Assembly (NCBI GenBank): GCA_973895155.1
Contig: OZ316895.1
Location: forward strand, 13,082,001 to 13,146,000
Direction: 5' to 3'
Source of the DNA: Marsupella aquatica
Taxonomy: Eukaryota > Marchantiophyta
Length of the DNA: 64,000 bases
In this document: piece by piece, positions 12,271 to 25,199 of the stretch
Numbering within the stretch: the first letter of the stretch is position 1
Layout: each line of letters begins with the position of its first letter
The notes under the pieces: generated by a model
What the model was told of the DNA's origin: nothing
What the model saw: the letters and a program-made list of their open reading frames with translations, nothing else
The model's database searches: none
Position numbers and translations under genes: made by a program

Positions 12271-12507
12271 CTAATTCATTGTGTGGACTTGATGAAGGAA
12301 ATAGCAGCGCGGCGACCACTTCAAAGCAACGTACCTGCTCCTGTTTCTTTGCATGATGGGGAACATCCTGTCCTGTAAAGTGAACAGCCTCGAGCCACAG
12401 AAACTGAGACTGTCAGAGCCCCGCACCTCGATTGTCACGCTCCGGCAGAGCACCCATAAAGGGACGACTGCGCATAACAAGACGAGAGTTCGGAATTTAA
12501 ATTTCAT
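12271..12507 (-). CDS. Possible small secreted-peptide frame (weak)
   Basis: This 78-codon open frame begins MKFKFRTLVLLCAVVPLW, a basic start followed by a hydrophobic core that resembles a signal peptide. The remainder has two cysteines and no motif I recognise. There is no second exon, homologue or transcript evidence in the window, and a hydrophobic start can arise by chance. It could be the first exon of a larger gene running left or simply noise. Confidence 0.15.
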   Translation of the reverse strand: MKFKFRTLVLLCAVVPLWVLCRSVTIEVRGSDSLSFCGSRLFTLQDRMFPIMQRNRSRYVALKWSPRCYFLHQVHTMN

Positions 12508-13437
12508 TCCCTAATCATCAGGATTACTTTACAATCAAGATAAGCGATCCGAATTTTGTACTGATCCACCGAAAAGCCGAGCTCAAGTTGTCAACTTCGG
12601 TGGACTGTAACGTCGGTTCTCTCAATGCTCGGTCATTTATAGTAACTCAGCAATATGTCTCTTTTTCGGCTTGTACTCTAACAGGGTTGAAAGTAACGCA
12701 GCAAGAACAGGAGTATTCTATGTTCCGACTAGTCGACGGGGTAGGTTCCATACTCGACTGACATTAAGGCCGGCTGCTAAAGGCCTAAAGCGATCCTTCT
12801 TCTTTGCTCCGCTGTATAACTCTACTTTGAAGAAATACAAATCTAGTTACGAAACTACAGACTCCGACGGTCATGTTTTACTGTGACTGGTACTGCATCG
12901 ATTGAGAATTCTGAGAAGTACACGGATGTCTTGCTTCGGTGGTCAACGGCTGACATTGATCTAGGTTACAGGAGTATCTGACAATTTGCTCCTTTGACCC
13001 TGAGCTTCATGTCTTTCATGCCGATGTCAAAGGTTTGCAGCGTTCACTGTACACAGCTCTTAGATCATCGTTAGGACGCAAGGAATGGCACTGTCTTGCC
13101 ACCGGAGGAAGCTAATTGAATGAAATTGAAGATTGCCTGTTATAATTTTCTAAGGGTGTTGAAAGACTGATTAACCGAAGCTTACAATTTCGACAACGAA
13201 AGTGATTCAAAATCTGCAACGGATAAGTTTCCTTAGTTTAGGACATGTGACCTGGATGAGTAATCGAATAACCAAATACTTCGCTACAGGATCGTAATCA
13301 GGAACAAGTCAATTAAGTATTTGGAGTCTACGACGCGAATGGGAGGGGATTATTAGTTCCAAGCCTTCATAATGAAGGGAAGGACTATTTGCCGAGTAAT
13401 GTGATAAGTGCTTCTGGTGAATTTAGCGCTAAATGAG
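12508..13437. other. Gene-free stretch
   Basis: I find no supported coding, RNA or repeat feature. Open frames are below 75 codons and featureless. Confidence 0.5.
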
Positions 13438-13738
13438 AATAGCAAACTTCAAGTATGAACTCAAATCAGATTAACCTCTCCAACTGATTACAAGCATTTT
13501 GTTTACGGTTTCGAGTAAGCAATTCTCATAAATTGCAGAGTTGTCAAAATTCGACCTCTTCAGGTAGAAAAAGGAATTAGACTTTAAAACCGTTCACTTT
13601 GTCGAGATCGAATTTTGACAACTCTGCAAACAAATTTATGAGAATTGCTTTCGAAACCGTAAACAAAGTGCTTATAATCAGTTGGAGAGGAGTTGGAGAG
13701 GTTAGTCTGATTTGAGTTCATACTTGAAGTTTGCTATT
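13438..13738. repeat. Foldback element with arms of about 120-135 bp
   Basis: The left arm (13,438-13,558) begins AATAGCAAACTTCAAGTATG. The right arm (13,604-13,738) ends with its exact reverse complement. The arms stay complementary almost throughout, including GTTTACGGTTTCGA and GAGTTGTCAAAATTCGA, with a few indels such as a doubled GTTGGAGAG on the right. The loop is about 45 bp. No protein is encoded. It could be a non-autonomous transposon, or a transcribed hairpin giving small RNAs. Confidence 0.8.
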
Positions 13739-16519
13739 GTCATTATTGGTTAGTTTTGGTGTGTTAATGTCAAAGGTTCAGAGAAATCAAAATATCGATC
13801 TGAGCAAATGAAACTAATATGTATCTGTACACATACCTTCCGATTCTGATCGCGCAATTGAAATTAGCGATCTGAGGAGATGTATTGGAATAAGGAAGAG
13901 ATTATCCGGCAACACCTTCCCTTGTATCCCCCTTAACTACGCTTCTAGAGCATGCTCCGGTTCCCACCCGTTTAACCGGGGTTTAGGACGTGCAGCAGGC
14001 CAATGCGGCATCCTGGGCTAATAATCCATCATGTTTGCGAGCAGTTGGTCGAGAGGGACGCCAAAGGGGACTGCCCTTCTTGGTGATCCACGTAGTCTCG
14101 TACCTTGTGAAAATTTGCACAGCACCATAGTAACTCAATTGGTCTCGGGCTACGGAGAATTCTTCGAATCCAATTTATCAAATGCTACACAATGAACTGA
14201 AACATCTATGGAAATCTCAAAGGTAAACTAGACTTGCAGTGATCGCGGCAGTGATAATCTCTGACAGATCCTTCCTAGCTATTTGATCATAAAGCAACGA
14301 ATCTGTTAAAGGGCCATTCAGAGACACTTTTATAGGTATATACTTCAAGGTAGGCTGGGCGCTGTTTCCATTTGAGCAGATCATTAATGTTTGAAGAATC
14401 TATCAGTATGGAGAAATTGATGAGGCGAACCTCAAGAAGGTTGAGTCCAGCTGTGTGCCTGTGCACCCTAAAGGGTCTTTCGACAGAACGTCAACTAGCG
14501 ATCGGAGCGTACAAGCACTGAGAGCTATAGATCGAGCAAGCTGCAGCATCACATTGGTGCTGCACCATTCCTAGAGATGGCACCTACCGCAACATTTCCT
14601 CAAAAGTTGACGGACGTGTCAGTAGCATGCAGTCACCCGAGGAACGAAACAGACGTGGACAAAGTATCAGACGCAGACTAAATATCAATCTTCAGCTAAC
14701 TTGTCCCGAGACTTGTCCTCGTCATGGCATTCGCAGACCCGTTGGCAGATAGAAGACATCTGCGATTATGATCGAATCAAAACCGAGGTTTCCTTGACGT
14801 CGAAAGGTTTATTAAAAATTTCTAAGAAAAGCAGCTTTTACATGATGGTATGTCCCAAGGTATGCCCAAACAGTCTTGTAGCTCGACAAGTAACAAATCA
14901 CATGTTGATCCGTACATTTGTTCGATCGACTGCTGAACCGAAATGTGTTCAACTTTTTCTCTGACAGTTGCGCTTTACTCATTATTGCATGCAGCAATTC
15001 TACATAATTATCCACGTCTATGGTTTCCACTCTGAACGAGGAGTCGAGGACTTTCAAGCCAGAACATCACGTTTGACTTCGTAACCGGGCGGGCCTTATT
15101 AATTACAGATCATGACTATCTTACCTTCTGAAGTCTCGCCTGAGCCGAGCCAGAAAGTCTTGTAGTTAAGAACTGATATAACTGACTATGTCACCTGAAG
15201 AAGAGCGAACTTTAGAGCGAAGCTCGCTCCAGACTGGCTTAGAAACATTTGAAGTACAATCAAAACTGCAAGTTCCAATACAGTGATTTTGATTTGAGGA
15301 TAAAACTTAGCTCGAAGTCGGCAGAGGATACTTCGTCAACGCTTATATACGTATGACTGTGTACATAAAGCGCGTCCAGTGATCTCCAGTCTGAAACAGT
15401 TCAGCTTTTGCTGACTGACAGGTATGTTGAACGTTTCCCTTGTTTTCCAAGGTGACATTCCTTTAATTTGCTCTTTTCATGTGAGTTTTTTTCCATCCAC
15501 CCCATCCATCCCATCCATTCTGGATCGAATGATCGTAAATATGTACGATCCCTACACTCTTTGGCAAACTAACGAGTTTCAATACACTCGCTTAAATATT
15601 CACAATGGAGCCTGGTCATTACAACGTTGATATCCTTTCGCACATTCGTACAGCTTTAAATCGGTGGGTAAAACTCACACTAGCCCCGAAAGTTCTGAGA
15701 ACAATAGACTTCAACAAAAGGAAACGAGAGAGAAGAGGTTGAGTAGTAGATGAGATACATGAAGTACTTTCACATTTACAATCCTTCATAGATAGATTGC
15801 AGCAGAGTAAGAATACAAGGTAGAATAGTCGGTAACACTTGAAAGTGTGCTGACATCTGATTTCGTTGACTTAGAGTTCCCAAGAGGGTGGTGAGGTGCC
15901 TGGCTCAACTTTTATTCGTGTAGCTATGCTTCAATAGTATGACAATGACAGTGAGCACGAGGATAAAACGAGGAGTGAAGAAAGTCGGCCACTACGATTG
16001 CCAGAACACCTCACTCGTCGAGCTTTAGAGATTGGACTTTTGTAAATACTTGAACGTCAGGATGATTAATTGCGAATCCATAAGTGGTCCCCTTAGTACC
16101 AGGATTGAATGCTCAAACTAGCAGCAGCTGTCGATTGAGCTGTCCTGAGCATTCGGATTTTAAACCACTAGCCTAACTGCAACAGCTTTTCCTCAAACCT
16201 CAGCCCTGCAGTTGCCTTCCCCACCTATTGTCTCACCTGTCAAACTTGCCGCCACCCAGAGTCCAGAGGATTCATTCTGGACCATAGGGTCCACTGTCCA
16301 GGGTGCAGCTTTAGATCGCAAATTATTACAGTAGTTAGATTCATTACCACCCCGCAATTCGTCCACTGGTGTACTGCCTTTGAGTGCTGAATTGGTTAGC
16401 TTTTTGCGACTACGTCCTTTCATTCCCTCTCGATAATTGCAGTAGTTCATTTCTGCAATGCCCTTGAATACTGAATTGATTCCTTCGATAAAGGCTGAGT
16501 ATCCAGACGAGACATTCAT
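13739..16519. other. Gene-free stretch
   Basis: No gene is supported. Open frames at 14,701-14,964, 15,424-15,630 and 16,193-16,519 (minus, 108 codons) lack motifs, splice context or similarity I recognise. The sequence appears lower in obvious repeats than the first 11 kb. Confidence 0.45.
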
Positions 16520-17120
16520 CTCACGAGTTAGATTTTCTATTGATTGACACCAAAAAGGCAGACTTCTTATACCTGTCTTATGAAAAAGGATGTAGACTCA
16601 CGCTATATAAACAAGACACTTATTGCGAGACAGATTCTATTCATTTAACACCAAAAAGGCTGATGTGATATAAGCAGTCTTGTCTATTGGGATGTGGATC
16701 CAGGGCATCCAAACAAGACGGTCAGCTGAAGGGATAGATTTGCTATTGAACTGACGCCACAACGCTGATGTTTATAGCTGTCTTATCTAAAAAGGAGGTC
16801 AGCTGAAGGGATAGCTTTGCTATTGAATTGACGCCACAACGCTGATTTTTTATAGCTGTCTTATCTAAAATGGAGGTCAGCTGAAGAGATAGATTTGCTA
16901 TTGAATTGACGCCACAACGCAGATTTTTTATAGCTGTCTTATCTAAACAGGATGTAGATCCAGGGCACCATGCAGGACACTCACCTCAAGACTTGGATTG
17001 TCTACTGATTTGACACTGAAAAGGCTGATTTCTTTTAGCTGTCTTAGTCTAAAGGGATGTACATCCAGGGCATTCAGACGAGAAGACATTCACCTCAAGA
17101 CTTGGATTTTTTTCAATATA
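16520..17120. repeat. Complex tandem array with 77-78-bp core units
   Basis: Three near-identical units start at 16,720, 16,797 and 16,875 with GGTCAGCTGAAG(G/A)GATAG. They continue through TTGACGCCACAACGC and TATAGCTGTCTTATCTAAA. On both sides lie longer, diverged relatives containing CACCAAAAAGGC or CACTGAAAAGGCTGAT plus (A/G)GGATGT(A)(G/C)ATCCAGGGCA (about 16,545-16,715 and 16,945-17,115). Higher-order expansion of one ancestral unit is the simplest explanation. Confidence 0.85.
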
Positions 17121-17222
17121 GAGACTGAATTGACGGCACCTGTACTGAGCATAACAGGTACCCATTTCTAGTTAACTCCTAGGCGCGGTGGTATGCGACC
17201 CAAGATCCTTGGTCGTCGTTCG

Positions 17223-17272
17223 ATCTTCTCTGTTCACATGGTCTTCAGTTTGGCCATGTGAACAGAGAAGAT
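17223..17272. repeat. Perfect 19-bp hairpin, 12-nt loop
   Basis: ATCTTCTCTGTTCACATGG (17,223-17,241) is the exact reverse complement of CCATGTGAACAGAGAAGAT (17,254-17,272). The loop is TCTTCAGTTTGG. Nothing in the flanks extends the stem. A perfect 19-bp stem with a short loop is unlikely by chance. Function is unknown; candidates are a foldback-transposon relic, a replication or assembly artefact, or a small hairpin RNA. Confidence 0.85.
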
Positions 17273-18384
17273 GGAGTGGGAAAAAGGAACATGTTTTCGT
17301 ATTTTCATTCACAACATTGTTAGCCTTGGAAGGACTCACCTGTCGACAGACGAGGGGATCAGAGCAATATGAGTATCCAAATCGCCGCAGACGAAATTGG
17401 ACGGGTAATCCAAAGTGGTATTAATGAGGCCCATTGATAGTTCTAGTAACCTGGCCTTGGTAGTTACAGAATTTTATCAGCAAACTATAAAACCTCTACT
17501 CTTAGTGAGCGGTTGTTCTTTGGTCAGACCACGGTAGGAGCAGCGCACAAGAACTTGAGAAAGAGGACCTGTAAGCATCATAAAAAGCCTGGCAACGCTA
17601 GCTTTATGACTACATGATTGGGTCTTTTGGACAAGTAGAGTGTGATACAAGGTAAGGACAGGAACAGTGATATTAGACTAGCAACTAGGAAAACGGAATC
17701 AGTCTTCAGATAGGATGCGCATAAATCACGGTGAGGACTGAGCGCCCGTTTGATGGGGTAGATAAGTGGAAACCAGAGAATGGAAGATTGCAGACCACAC
17801 AATATTAGATCAGGATACAATTTGTGCCGGAGTACAGTGGTTCCTAAACTCATGGTCCTCGCCAACATTTCTGTTTTGTGCATTTCTTCATGCTAACAGC
17901 AATTACACCTCTTTCATTCGGACAATAAATGTGTAACTGGGTGGCATTCTTTCAATGTGGGACGGCTGATACAGAGCAACTTTAGCAGGAGCTAGTAGAC
18001 GATAAATCAAGTTCTTGAATAATCTACCACATAATTAGAACAGGTCAAGCAATTCACGGAAGCACCCGATGTACAAAAAATACATGGATTTTACGTCATT
18101 GGGGCTTCAGATTTTCTTTTGTTAATCAATCTCACCTAATCATATGTACAAGGAGTGCAGACCAGGATGACCAAATCAGTATCATATGTAAAATATCCCA
18201 TAGCAGCACCTTCCTTTCATGCTTGAAGCTTATATACTTAACTGCACAAATGCTATTCTCAATAACCTAAAGACTCGTGAGATCTGAGAACCCCGGAATT
18301 TGTCAACACTTGGATACTAGGAAAATTAATTTTAACAAAATTGGACAGCATCAACAGACGCTTAAAAACCTCATCGTGCCCTGT
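17273..18384. other. Gene-free stretch downstream of the uL1 gene
   Basis: This lies 3' of the uL1 stop codon and should include its 3' UTR and polyadenylation region. Open frames of up to 101 codons (17,578-17,883, minus) have no recognisable content. Confidence 0.5.
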
Positions 18385-21300
18385 CTATCTTGATTCTGCT
18401 GACTTTGAGTAGCTATCTGCAGCTTGAACTAGCGATTGCAAGGACACTCGGACTCCAGGACCCATCTGCAAGAAGACACATTTCAAGTCATTGAGGTGAA
18501 CAAGTACTAACAACAACGAAGACCACAAGAAAAAGGCACCGATCAATCATAGGACTTCTCATGTTGCAGTGCATACCGTGGAGGTAATCACAAAACTGTT
18601 TACATAACCTGCGTATCTTGAGGCTGCAACAGAAATACATTATCGTATTAATGCCTGTGCAAGAAACATGAAATCATCGCCAGCTTCATACAATGCATCG
18701 GGTAAGACCTAAACGTTTTTTTGCCTGATAGTCAAGCACTTAGCCCTCGATCTGAAGCCATGCACGTGCACTGTCAATTGTTTTGTATGGATGCTCACAA
18801 ACACCTTTTTCGTACAGCTTGCTCACACATGTCCTTTCTTGCCCATGCACTCAGATGAGGGTAGATTCGTTACTACAGATGTCGTGAAACCCCTAAATGT
18901 AAAACCAGTCTTTGACTGAAAATTTGACAGCTAAAACACAGATTGACGAGTTGAGATAAGTCGAGTTTTGATCAATTTTCGAGTTTGAGACAAGAGTTTG
19001 CCTACGCTACAACCAATAGGTATGGAGACTTACTCTTCTTCAGGCCTGTGGGCTTTGCAGCCAGTAAGGCTCCAGTGAAGGCAGCAATGTTCTCCAAAAG
19101 AGCCTCGTCCTTGAAGCTGACCTGCAGATTATTGCCATAACATTAGAACACTCCATCCTGTAAGTCATATCTTCATCACATCCCATGCTACACAGAACTA
19201 ATAACTTCCTGACTGAAGCCAACACTGACAAAGTATATAAACTACACCGCCATCAAAGGAGTCCGGTTCCATAACAGTCGCCGGGATATCCACAAGTTAA
19301 TAATACTGATCGGGACTGTTTTGAGTTTGTGAATAGAGAGCCTATGCTGTTTGTTTCTATTCGAATCGTTCTACCTATCACTGCCAGACGCCAGAATGAA
19401 GAAACATACCTTGCCAAGACCAGCATGCACTATACCAGACTTGTCTGCTCGGAAGTCTACTCTTCCTTTCTTGGCGGCTCTTACAGCCTCTGTAACATTG
19501 GTAGTCACAGTTCCTACCTGATATATCCAAGCAGTACAGAAGAGTACAATCGATTTTAGATTTTCAACTCGCGTTGCATTCATATTCTCAGAAATCACTT
19601 TAACAATTTCAAGTGTCTCAGTTGCCGATCGAGAAGCCTAAACTGAATGTCTCACGACAACGGAACACGACATCTATCAATCAGAGACGACTTGCACGAG
19701 ATGAAAGGACTAAAGAAGCCATCAGCAGTCCTTCACCCTACAGTCACGAAGTTTGGGTTATCCAGAAAGATGAACTGCTCTGTTTTTCTCATCAGAAAGG
19801 GAAGAAACTGGAATGAGAAATGCTTACTTTGGGATTTGGCATCAACCCACGAGGTCCCAAGATGCGGGCCACCTGGAGCAGCAAATTGAAAATGAGCCAG
19901 TGAGATACCAATGACACTCTAGTAACACTCTTCGAGGGTCACCAGTGCAAGATCAAATTCATTCATCACCACAGTTGAGCGAGTTTCGATTTTAACCTTG
20001 CCAAGCTTGGGCATAAATGACGGTGTAGCTATGCACTTATCAAAATCTAGCTTGCCTCCACCTGTAAATCCCATCCCAAGAACAATGTGAGGATCGGAAA
20101 ATTCCTCCAATTAGTAGTGAAGTTTGTAGCAGCTCAAACTAGATTGTGACATAATTCATGCCAGAAATTCACACTCTAGGATGTGCTTAGTAAAGCCGTC
20201 GGAATAGCATGTTGGCAGAGACTCCAAGAGATCGTGAGAGACAACAATGGATGCAGTTTAGACAGGAGTTAAGGAACTGGCTGTACTTTCTTGAATCTCA
20301 GCCACTAGCGCATCACCTCCCACAACATCCGCACCAGCATTCGTGGCCTCCTCAGCTGCGGCTCCTTCTGCGAACACAGCTACCCTGACAACCTATCCCA
20401 AGACTCACTTGATATTTTCTTCGTACTGCAAACTGACCAGAAATGTGGAAACTACTCGCAGGAACTTGAACAGAAACAGTACTGCACATCAATTGCAAAG
20501 CATTGTAGAGTTTAATACCTTGCCAATACCATGTGGAAGAGTTGCAGCACCGCGCACCGTCTGCCATAAGTGGATGTTCAAACAATCAATCTCGCATGTA
20601 AATCGAAAGGTTCCGGGTTTAAAGTTTAAGATGTCACAGAGACGTATATTGCATATTAGTCCTGACATTCTCGCATTTGAAAGGCATGACATGGCAGTCA
20701 GGACGACTCCTCTTCAAGTCATTCTGAGACTATTTAAATTGAGACTTTTGTGGGTCCAAAAAGCACTTCAATACTAACAGACTACCCATAGGAGAATCAT
20801 CGGCCTCTGTTACGGAGCTCAATTTCCATCTACTCAACTGAGGTAAAATCTAGCCAATGGACTCATTGAGCAGGACCCCAACCTGGTCACTCCTACGAGG
20901 ATCGATTCCAAGCCGCACATGAGCTTCAAGACTCTCGTCGAAACGTGCACGAGCATTGGCCTGCATTGCCAAACAACCAGATCACGCGCTTTCAAAGCTT
21001 ATTGAAACCCCTCAGCCAGAGAGAGGGAGATGAGAGCCAAGGAGACACCACAAAATGAGGTGTTGTATGGAATATGGTCTCCCATGTATAGAGAGATTGT
21101 GAAGAGATTGCAATATTTTTTTTCAATCATTAAATTCCAGACTGGCTTGAAAAATGGTCACAAATGTTCGCGGAACCCAAAACTACCCTAAAACCCTGTA
21201 ACCAACAAGCAGCGACCTTAAACCCTGATCGCAAGAAAAAGAATTAAATCGCTGACGGCTGATCCAGACCTTCACTTCACGTATGGCGTCGGCCAAAACA

Positions 21301-21713
21301 ACGGGATTCCGCTTCTTCAATTGCGCAGCCTTCAGCAAGGTAGGGTAAGCCAGCTCCTTCGCTTCCTTCTCGCGCTTCAAGTCCTCGTCCTCATCCTCCT
21401 CCGCAATCTCTTTGGCCAGCGCCTGCAATTGTTCAGGCGTCAGATCCTCGGGAAGATTGGCCACACGAGGCTTCAGGACGGAGGAGTCGTCCTCCTCGCC
21501 GGGCTCCGTGGGATCCGAGGCGAAATGCTTTGCATCGGCGATCGAGTTGACGGGAGCGACTTGTTGAGGCACATCCGTCGCAAACAGAGCTTTCGAGCGG
21601 AATGGGAAATTGTAGCTGGCAGATTGGAGGCTGAGAGACGATTTGGTTACAACACATTGGGAGAGTGTGGAACGCTGGTGTAGTAGCTGCCTCAGGAGGG
21701 CTGCCATCGCCAT
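18385..21713 (-). CDS. Organellar (probably mitochondrial) ribosomal protein uL1, ten exons
   Basis: Large-subunit ribosomal protein L1, which binds 23S-type rRNA at the mobile L1 stalk. Exons (minus): 21,713-21,270, 20,960-20,883, 20,560-20,519, 20,392-20,287, 20,061-19,997, 19,872-19,828, 19,517-19,410, 19,121-19,034, 18,623-18,577 and 18,465-18,385. All introns are GT-AG and the exons sum to 368 codons. Diagnostic blocks include [39 protein letters not shown] and [12 protein letters not shown], then [21 protein letters not shown] and [12 protein letters not shown]. The first 50 or so residues, rich in R, S and L, look like an organelle transit peptide; an acidic linker (about 70-120) precedes the L1 domain. 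[14 protein letters not shown] near the C-terminus resembles plant mitochondrial-type L1 more than plastid L1. Compartment is inferred; identity as L1 is firm. Confidence 0.93.
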
Positions 21714-23219
21714 CGTTGGGCTCCTCCCAGGTCTTTGCCTCCTTCGCCCAGCTCAAACCTTTCGTCGAAAGAGAAACTGAGTCAAAAGACGAAGGGACAG
21801 TTTTCGACAAAGTTTCGTGGCACGACCTGTTTTTCGATAGAACAGAGGTCTCAAGCCTCAAAATTTGGACTCAAGCCTCAAAATTTGATGGATCTTAAGT
21901 TTGCAGTTAAGGACATAAATAGTTAACTATTAGTAAATTCAAAATCCTTGGATTTTTTTCTCATAAAGACTGCTCATATGCCAAATGACTATAAGTCACT
22001 CCAGACGGTAGTGGGAAAATTAAAATACATAACATTGTGAAAAAGCTGTGGCCAAAAGCCATTGTGTGCAGCTGTAAAGCTTAGATAGGCCCTAATAGAC
22101 CTATTAGTAAAGTCAAGTGATATTGAGTGCAACTTTTAAAAACACTAAATAGCCCAAATGCCAGAGTTTTAATTGTTAGAAATTAACTCTATGTTTTTTA
22201 CTGTTGAGTTTGGTCTCACAAAGGTTAGTTAACCCTTGATTACTCAGGGACAAATCCACTAACTTAATCCACACTTCTTAGTATTGCTTGGGGGATACAA
22301 GTTGGAGGAAAAGCATTCTCTTCCTCATTCTTGACATGTATTACACTCTAGTGTTTTGGATTTTACACGGAATTTTCACTGTGGTGTCTTGACTATTTGG
22401 TGGGAGATTGAGTGTACTCTCATGTTCCGCTTATGCGCTGCCTAGTGTGAGCTGTCTGGTTTTGTATATTAATTTTAATACAATCATGATAAATGAATAG
22501 ATGATGAGTTCCATTTCACTGCCCTAACTGTGCCCTAGTGGAAGGGGAGAGTAACAATGTAGAGGTTTCACTATAGATTGTAGGCCCTTATCCTAGGTTT
22601 TGATCAGGCTTTGCTGAATAGATTTCAGAAATCTATCTGGTCCCAATTTGATTTCAAGACTTTTGAGATGATACCCTGTGGATTGTGACAGAGTTTACAA
22701 CTTCACTCATTGGTGCCCTTCTCATTTCCAAAAAGTATTCAAAAGCAAAGGTTCTATATTCAATATATCCCTTGATATACCTGAGGATATACCCAAATAG
22801 TCTCTTCTTGGGCTAGTTAGAAGAGGTAAATGTAGAGGGTGAAACTCCAAAAAGTGAGGTGACTTAGACCCAGAAAAGTGTAACTGTAAACACTCTTTAG
22901 AACCTGTTAAGTCACCAAAACTGAGGTTGAGTTTTGCATCAGTCTTGACATTGCAAGTTGAGCAAAGACATGGACACTTCTACTGAATAGAAGCAGCACA
23001 AAATCATTCAATGCGAGGCGGCCCAGGCTACTGTGAAGAACTTGCAAACAGAACTTGCATGGTTTGCACTGAGTATGCTCAAGGAAATTTTCTAGATAAC
23101 AAAACGAGAAACTCAGCAGCAAATGTAGAGGATTGAGCAAACACCGAGCTCTACTCAGTTGCTTCTTGAGCGAAGATCATGATCAACAATTCCAGAGTTG
23201 CACACACAGCATACATGTT
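21714..23219. other. Gap between uL1 and the palindrome, with a decayed element
   Basis: The first few hundred bases should hold the uL1 promoter and 5' UTR; no core element can be assigned with confidence. From about 22,950 to 23,190 the plus strand reads as a broken, glutamine-rich, coiled-coil-like peptide with several stops, resembling a decayed retroelement gag. It runs into the dispersed element at the palindrome edge. No intact gene. Confidence 0.4.
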
Positions 23220-24178
23220 CTCTCAATTGTGAATTTATAACAGGAGGTGGTCTAAACTATTCCCTCCTCTGGCTTCTTCAATCACAGGATTTGCATGTTT
23301 TTAACTACATTTTCAAGGAAAAGATTTTGGGTCTTGTCCCACTCCTTGCTCTTAAGATAGACAAGAAAGTGGCCTTCCAGTTTGCTTTGGTGAAGAAGAA
23401 ATTCACCTGTGCCCCAATGTCTTGTCAAGTCACCCTATTCTCAGTCTTAAACTGCCACACTGAAGGAGCACAGAATCCTGGGATGTGGGTGTTGGTAGGA
23501 ACAGGCTGCCATACAACTACAAATGAGGAGAGGAAGAAAAAGAGTGTAAGCATTTAATAGTATCCTAGGCCTGGAATATGAAATTGTGATCGCCTGTCCC
23601 TGTGGAAGCTGGAGGGTTCTCAATCCAAAGGCATGCCATGTTAGATAGAAGGTCTGACTATTAGGTGACACACATGCAAGGAAGTAACAATTTGATAAAG
23701 TAAATTTGATTGCAGTAATGTGATATCAATGAGAGTGGTGGTGTAGTTGCTTTGCCATCCGACAAAGAATTGGATTGCCATGCTTTTGCATGAGTTACTG
23801 ATCTAAGAATTGAAGCATGCCATGTTATGTGACAGATCTCAACGTGCAGCATTGACGAGGGCGGTTAATTTCACTGGGTGAGAACAGAGCCAGAAGTGCC
23901 AAACCATCGCATTGTTTATGGGAGGAATTCAGGGAGACAATGTAGTTGCATTGCATGATGATAATGGCGAGAGACGTTTCATCATCACTCGAGAAAATCA
24001 GAGTCACAACCATCGATCCCATGGGGGTGCGATTATGCTGCGAAGATGAATTGCATAGACAAACAGCGAGTACACACCACCAATCTCAAGAAAGCTAGAT
24101 AAGCAATGCCACATGACATGGGCAGGTTCACACATTGAAATAATTCACTCCAGTTGACATTCAATTTTAGTTTTACAT

Positions 24179-24303
24179 CTGCCAGAATAGTGGCAGCCAT
24201 ATCTCCCTAACATCTGCCAGAATGGTGGCAGCAACAATGTCTCTAACATCTGCCAGAATAATGGCAGCAACGATCTCGCTCACATCTGCCGGAATAATGG
24301 CAG
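24179..24303. repeat. Four-unit 35-36-bp array with a CTGCCA-N6-TGGCAG palindrome
   Basis: Each unit carries CTGCCAGAATAATGGCAG or a one- to three-base variant, an 18-bp sequence with 6-bp inverted ends. Units are separated by short linkers such as ACATCTGC and AACGATCTCGCT. The array lies about 0.9-1.0 kb past the invertase stop codon inside the near-identical block, and its mirror is at 38,288-38,412. Each unit could form a hairpin or bind a dimeric factor; no function is known to me. Confidence 0.8.
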
Positions 24304-25199
24304 TAACTATCCCGCAACAATTTCTCTAAACACCTCCCAGAACTATTGGGCTATAAAAATGGATCCATGTGAATACTGTATACCATCCCAGCCTGGAGAT
24401 CAAGCAGACTGGGGACAAAGAATAAGTGCAATTCTTGATTGCCAGTAACTCTCAAAGCTGGCATTTCAGCTGAAGCTCTCAACACTCTTATGCGCTACAT
24501 GAGCTATGTCATTGCTGTCCGAGGAGAGACCTGAGGACAGACTGGATTTGTCGTCAATGTCATCCGTGGAAGCACTAATTGTGGTTCTCGTCCTGTCTAC
24601 TAAGTAATAATCTGTGCACCAGTGGTCCTAACATATTATGGACCAATCGATGGTGACTCGAACTCTCAATCTAGAATCGTAGATTGGTAAATAATGGACT
24701 ACAGGCCTACAATTATCTACAATTGTAATGAGCGTCTATCCACACACGCACGTATGTACAAAGTGTTGAACGTGCAGTAGTCTGCACCGATTGCATACCT
24801 CCCGTGTTCCACTGGCCGGCATCCTCCGGAAAGAGAAAGACTACTCTTGGCACTTGAAAGTTGAAACACTGGAAAGACGGAACGGAAATCTGTCCTGTAA
24901 GATAAGTGTGCAATCGTTCCCCTGATGAAGAAGACCCACCCAGCTAGAACAGAGCAACACCCATGTCTGGTCAACCGGAGCAGGTCGGCAGTGCTGGTAC
25001 CTCGCTGAAGAACTCTCCACTCGAATCGCTGTGTGATGGACTGACCAATTCACTCATTGCATCCGGAGCTCAGGAGCTGAAACTGATAATAACTTCAGTC
25101 ACTATATCGAGAGCTTATTCGTCAATATAAGATATCTAAGAGGAGGTATTACGCACACCGTACCATACCATACTCAGTAGCAAATGGCAGGTCACGGTA

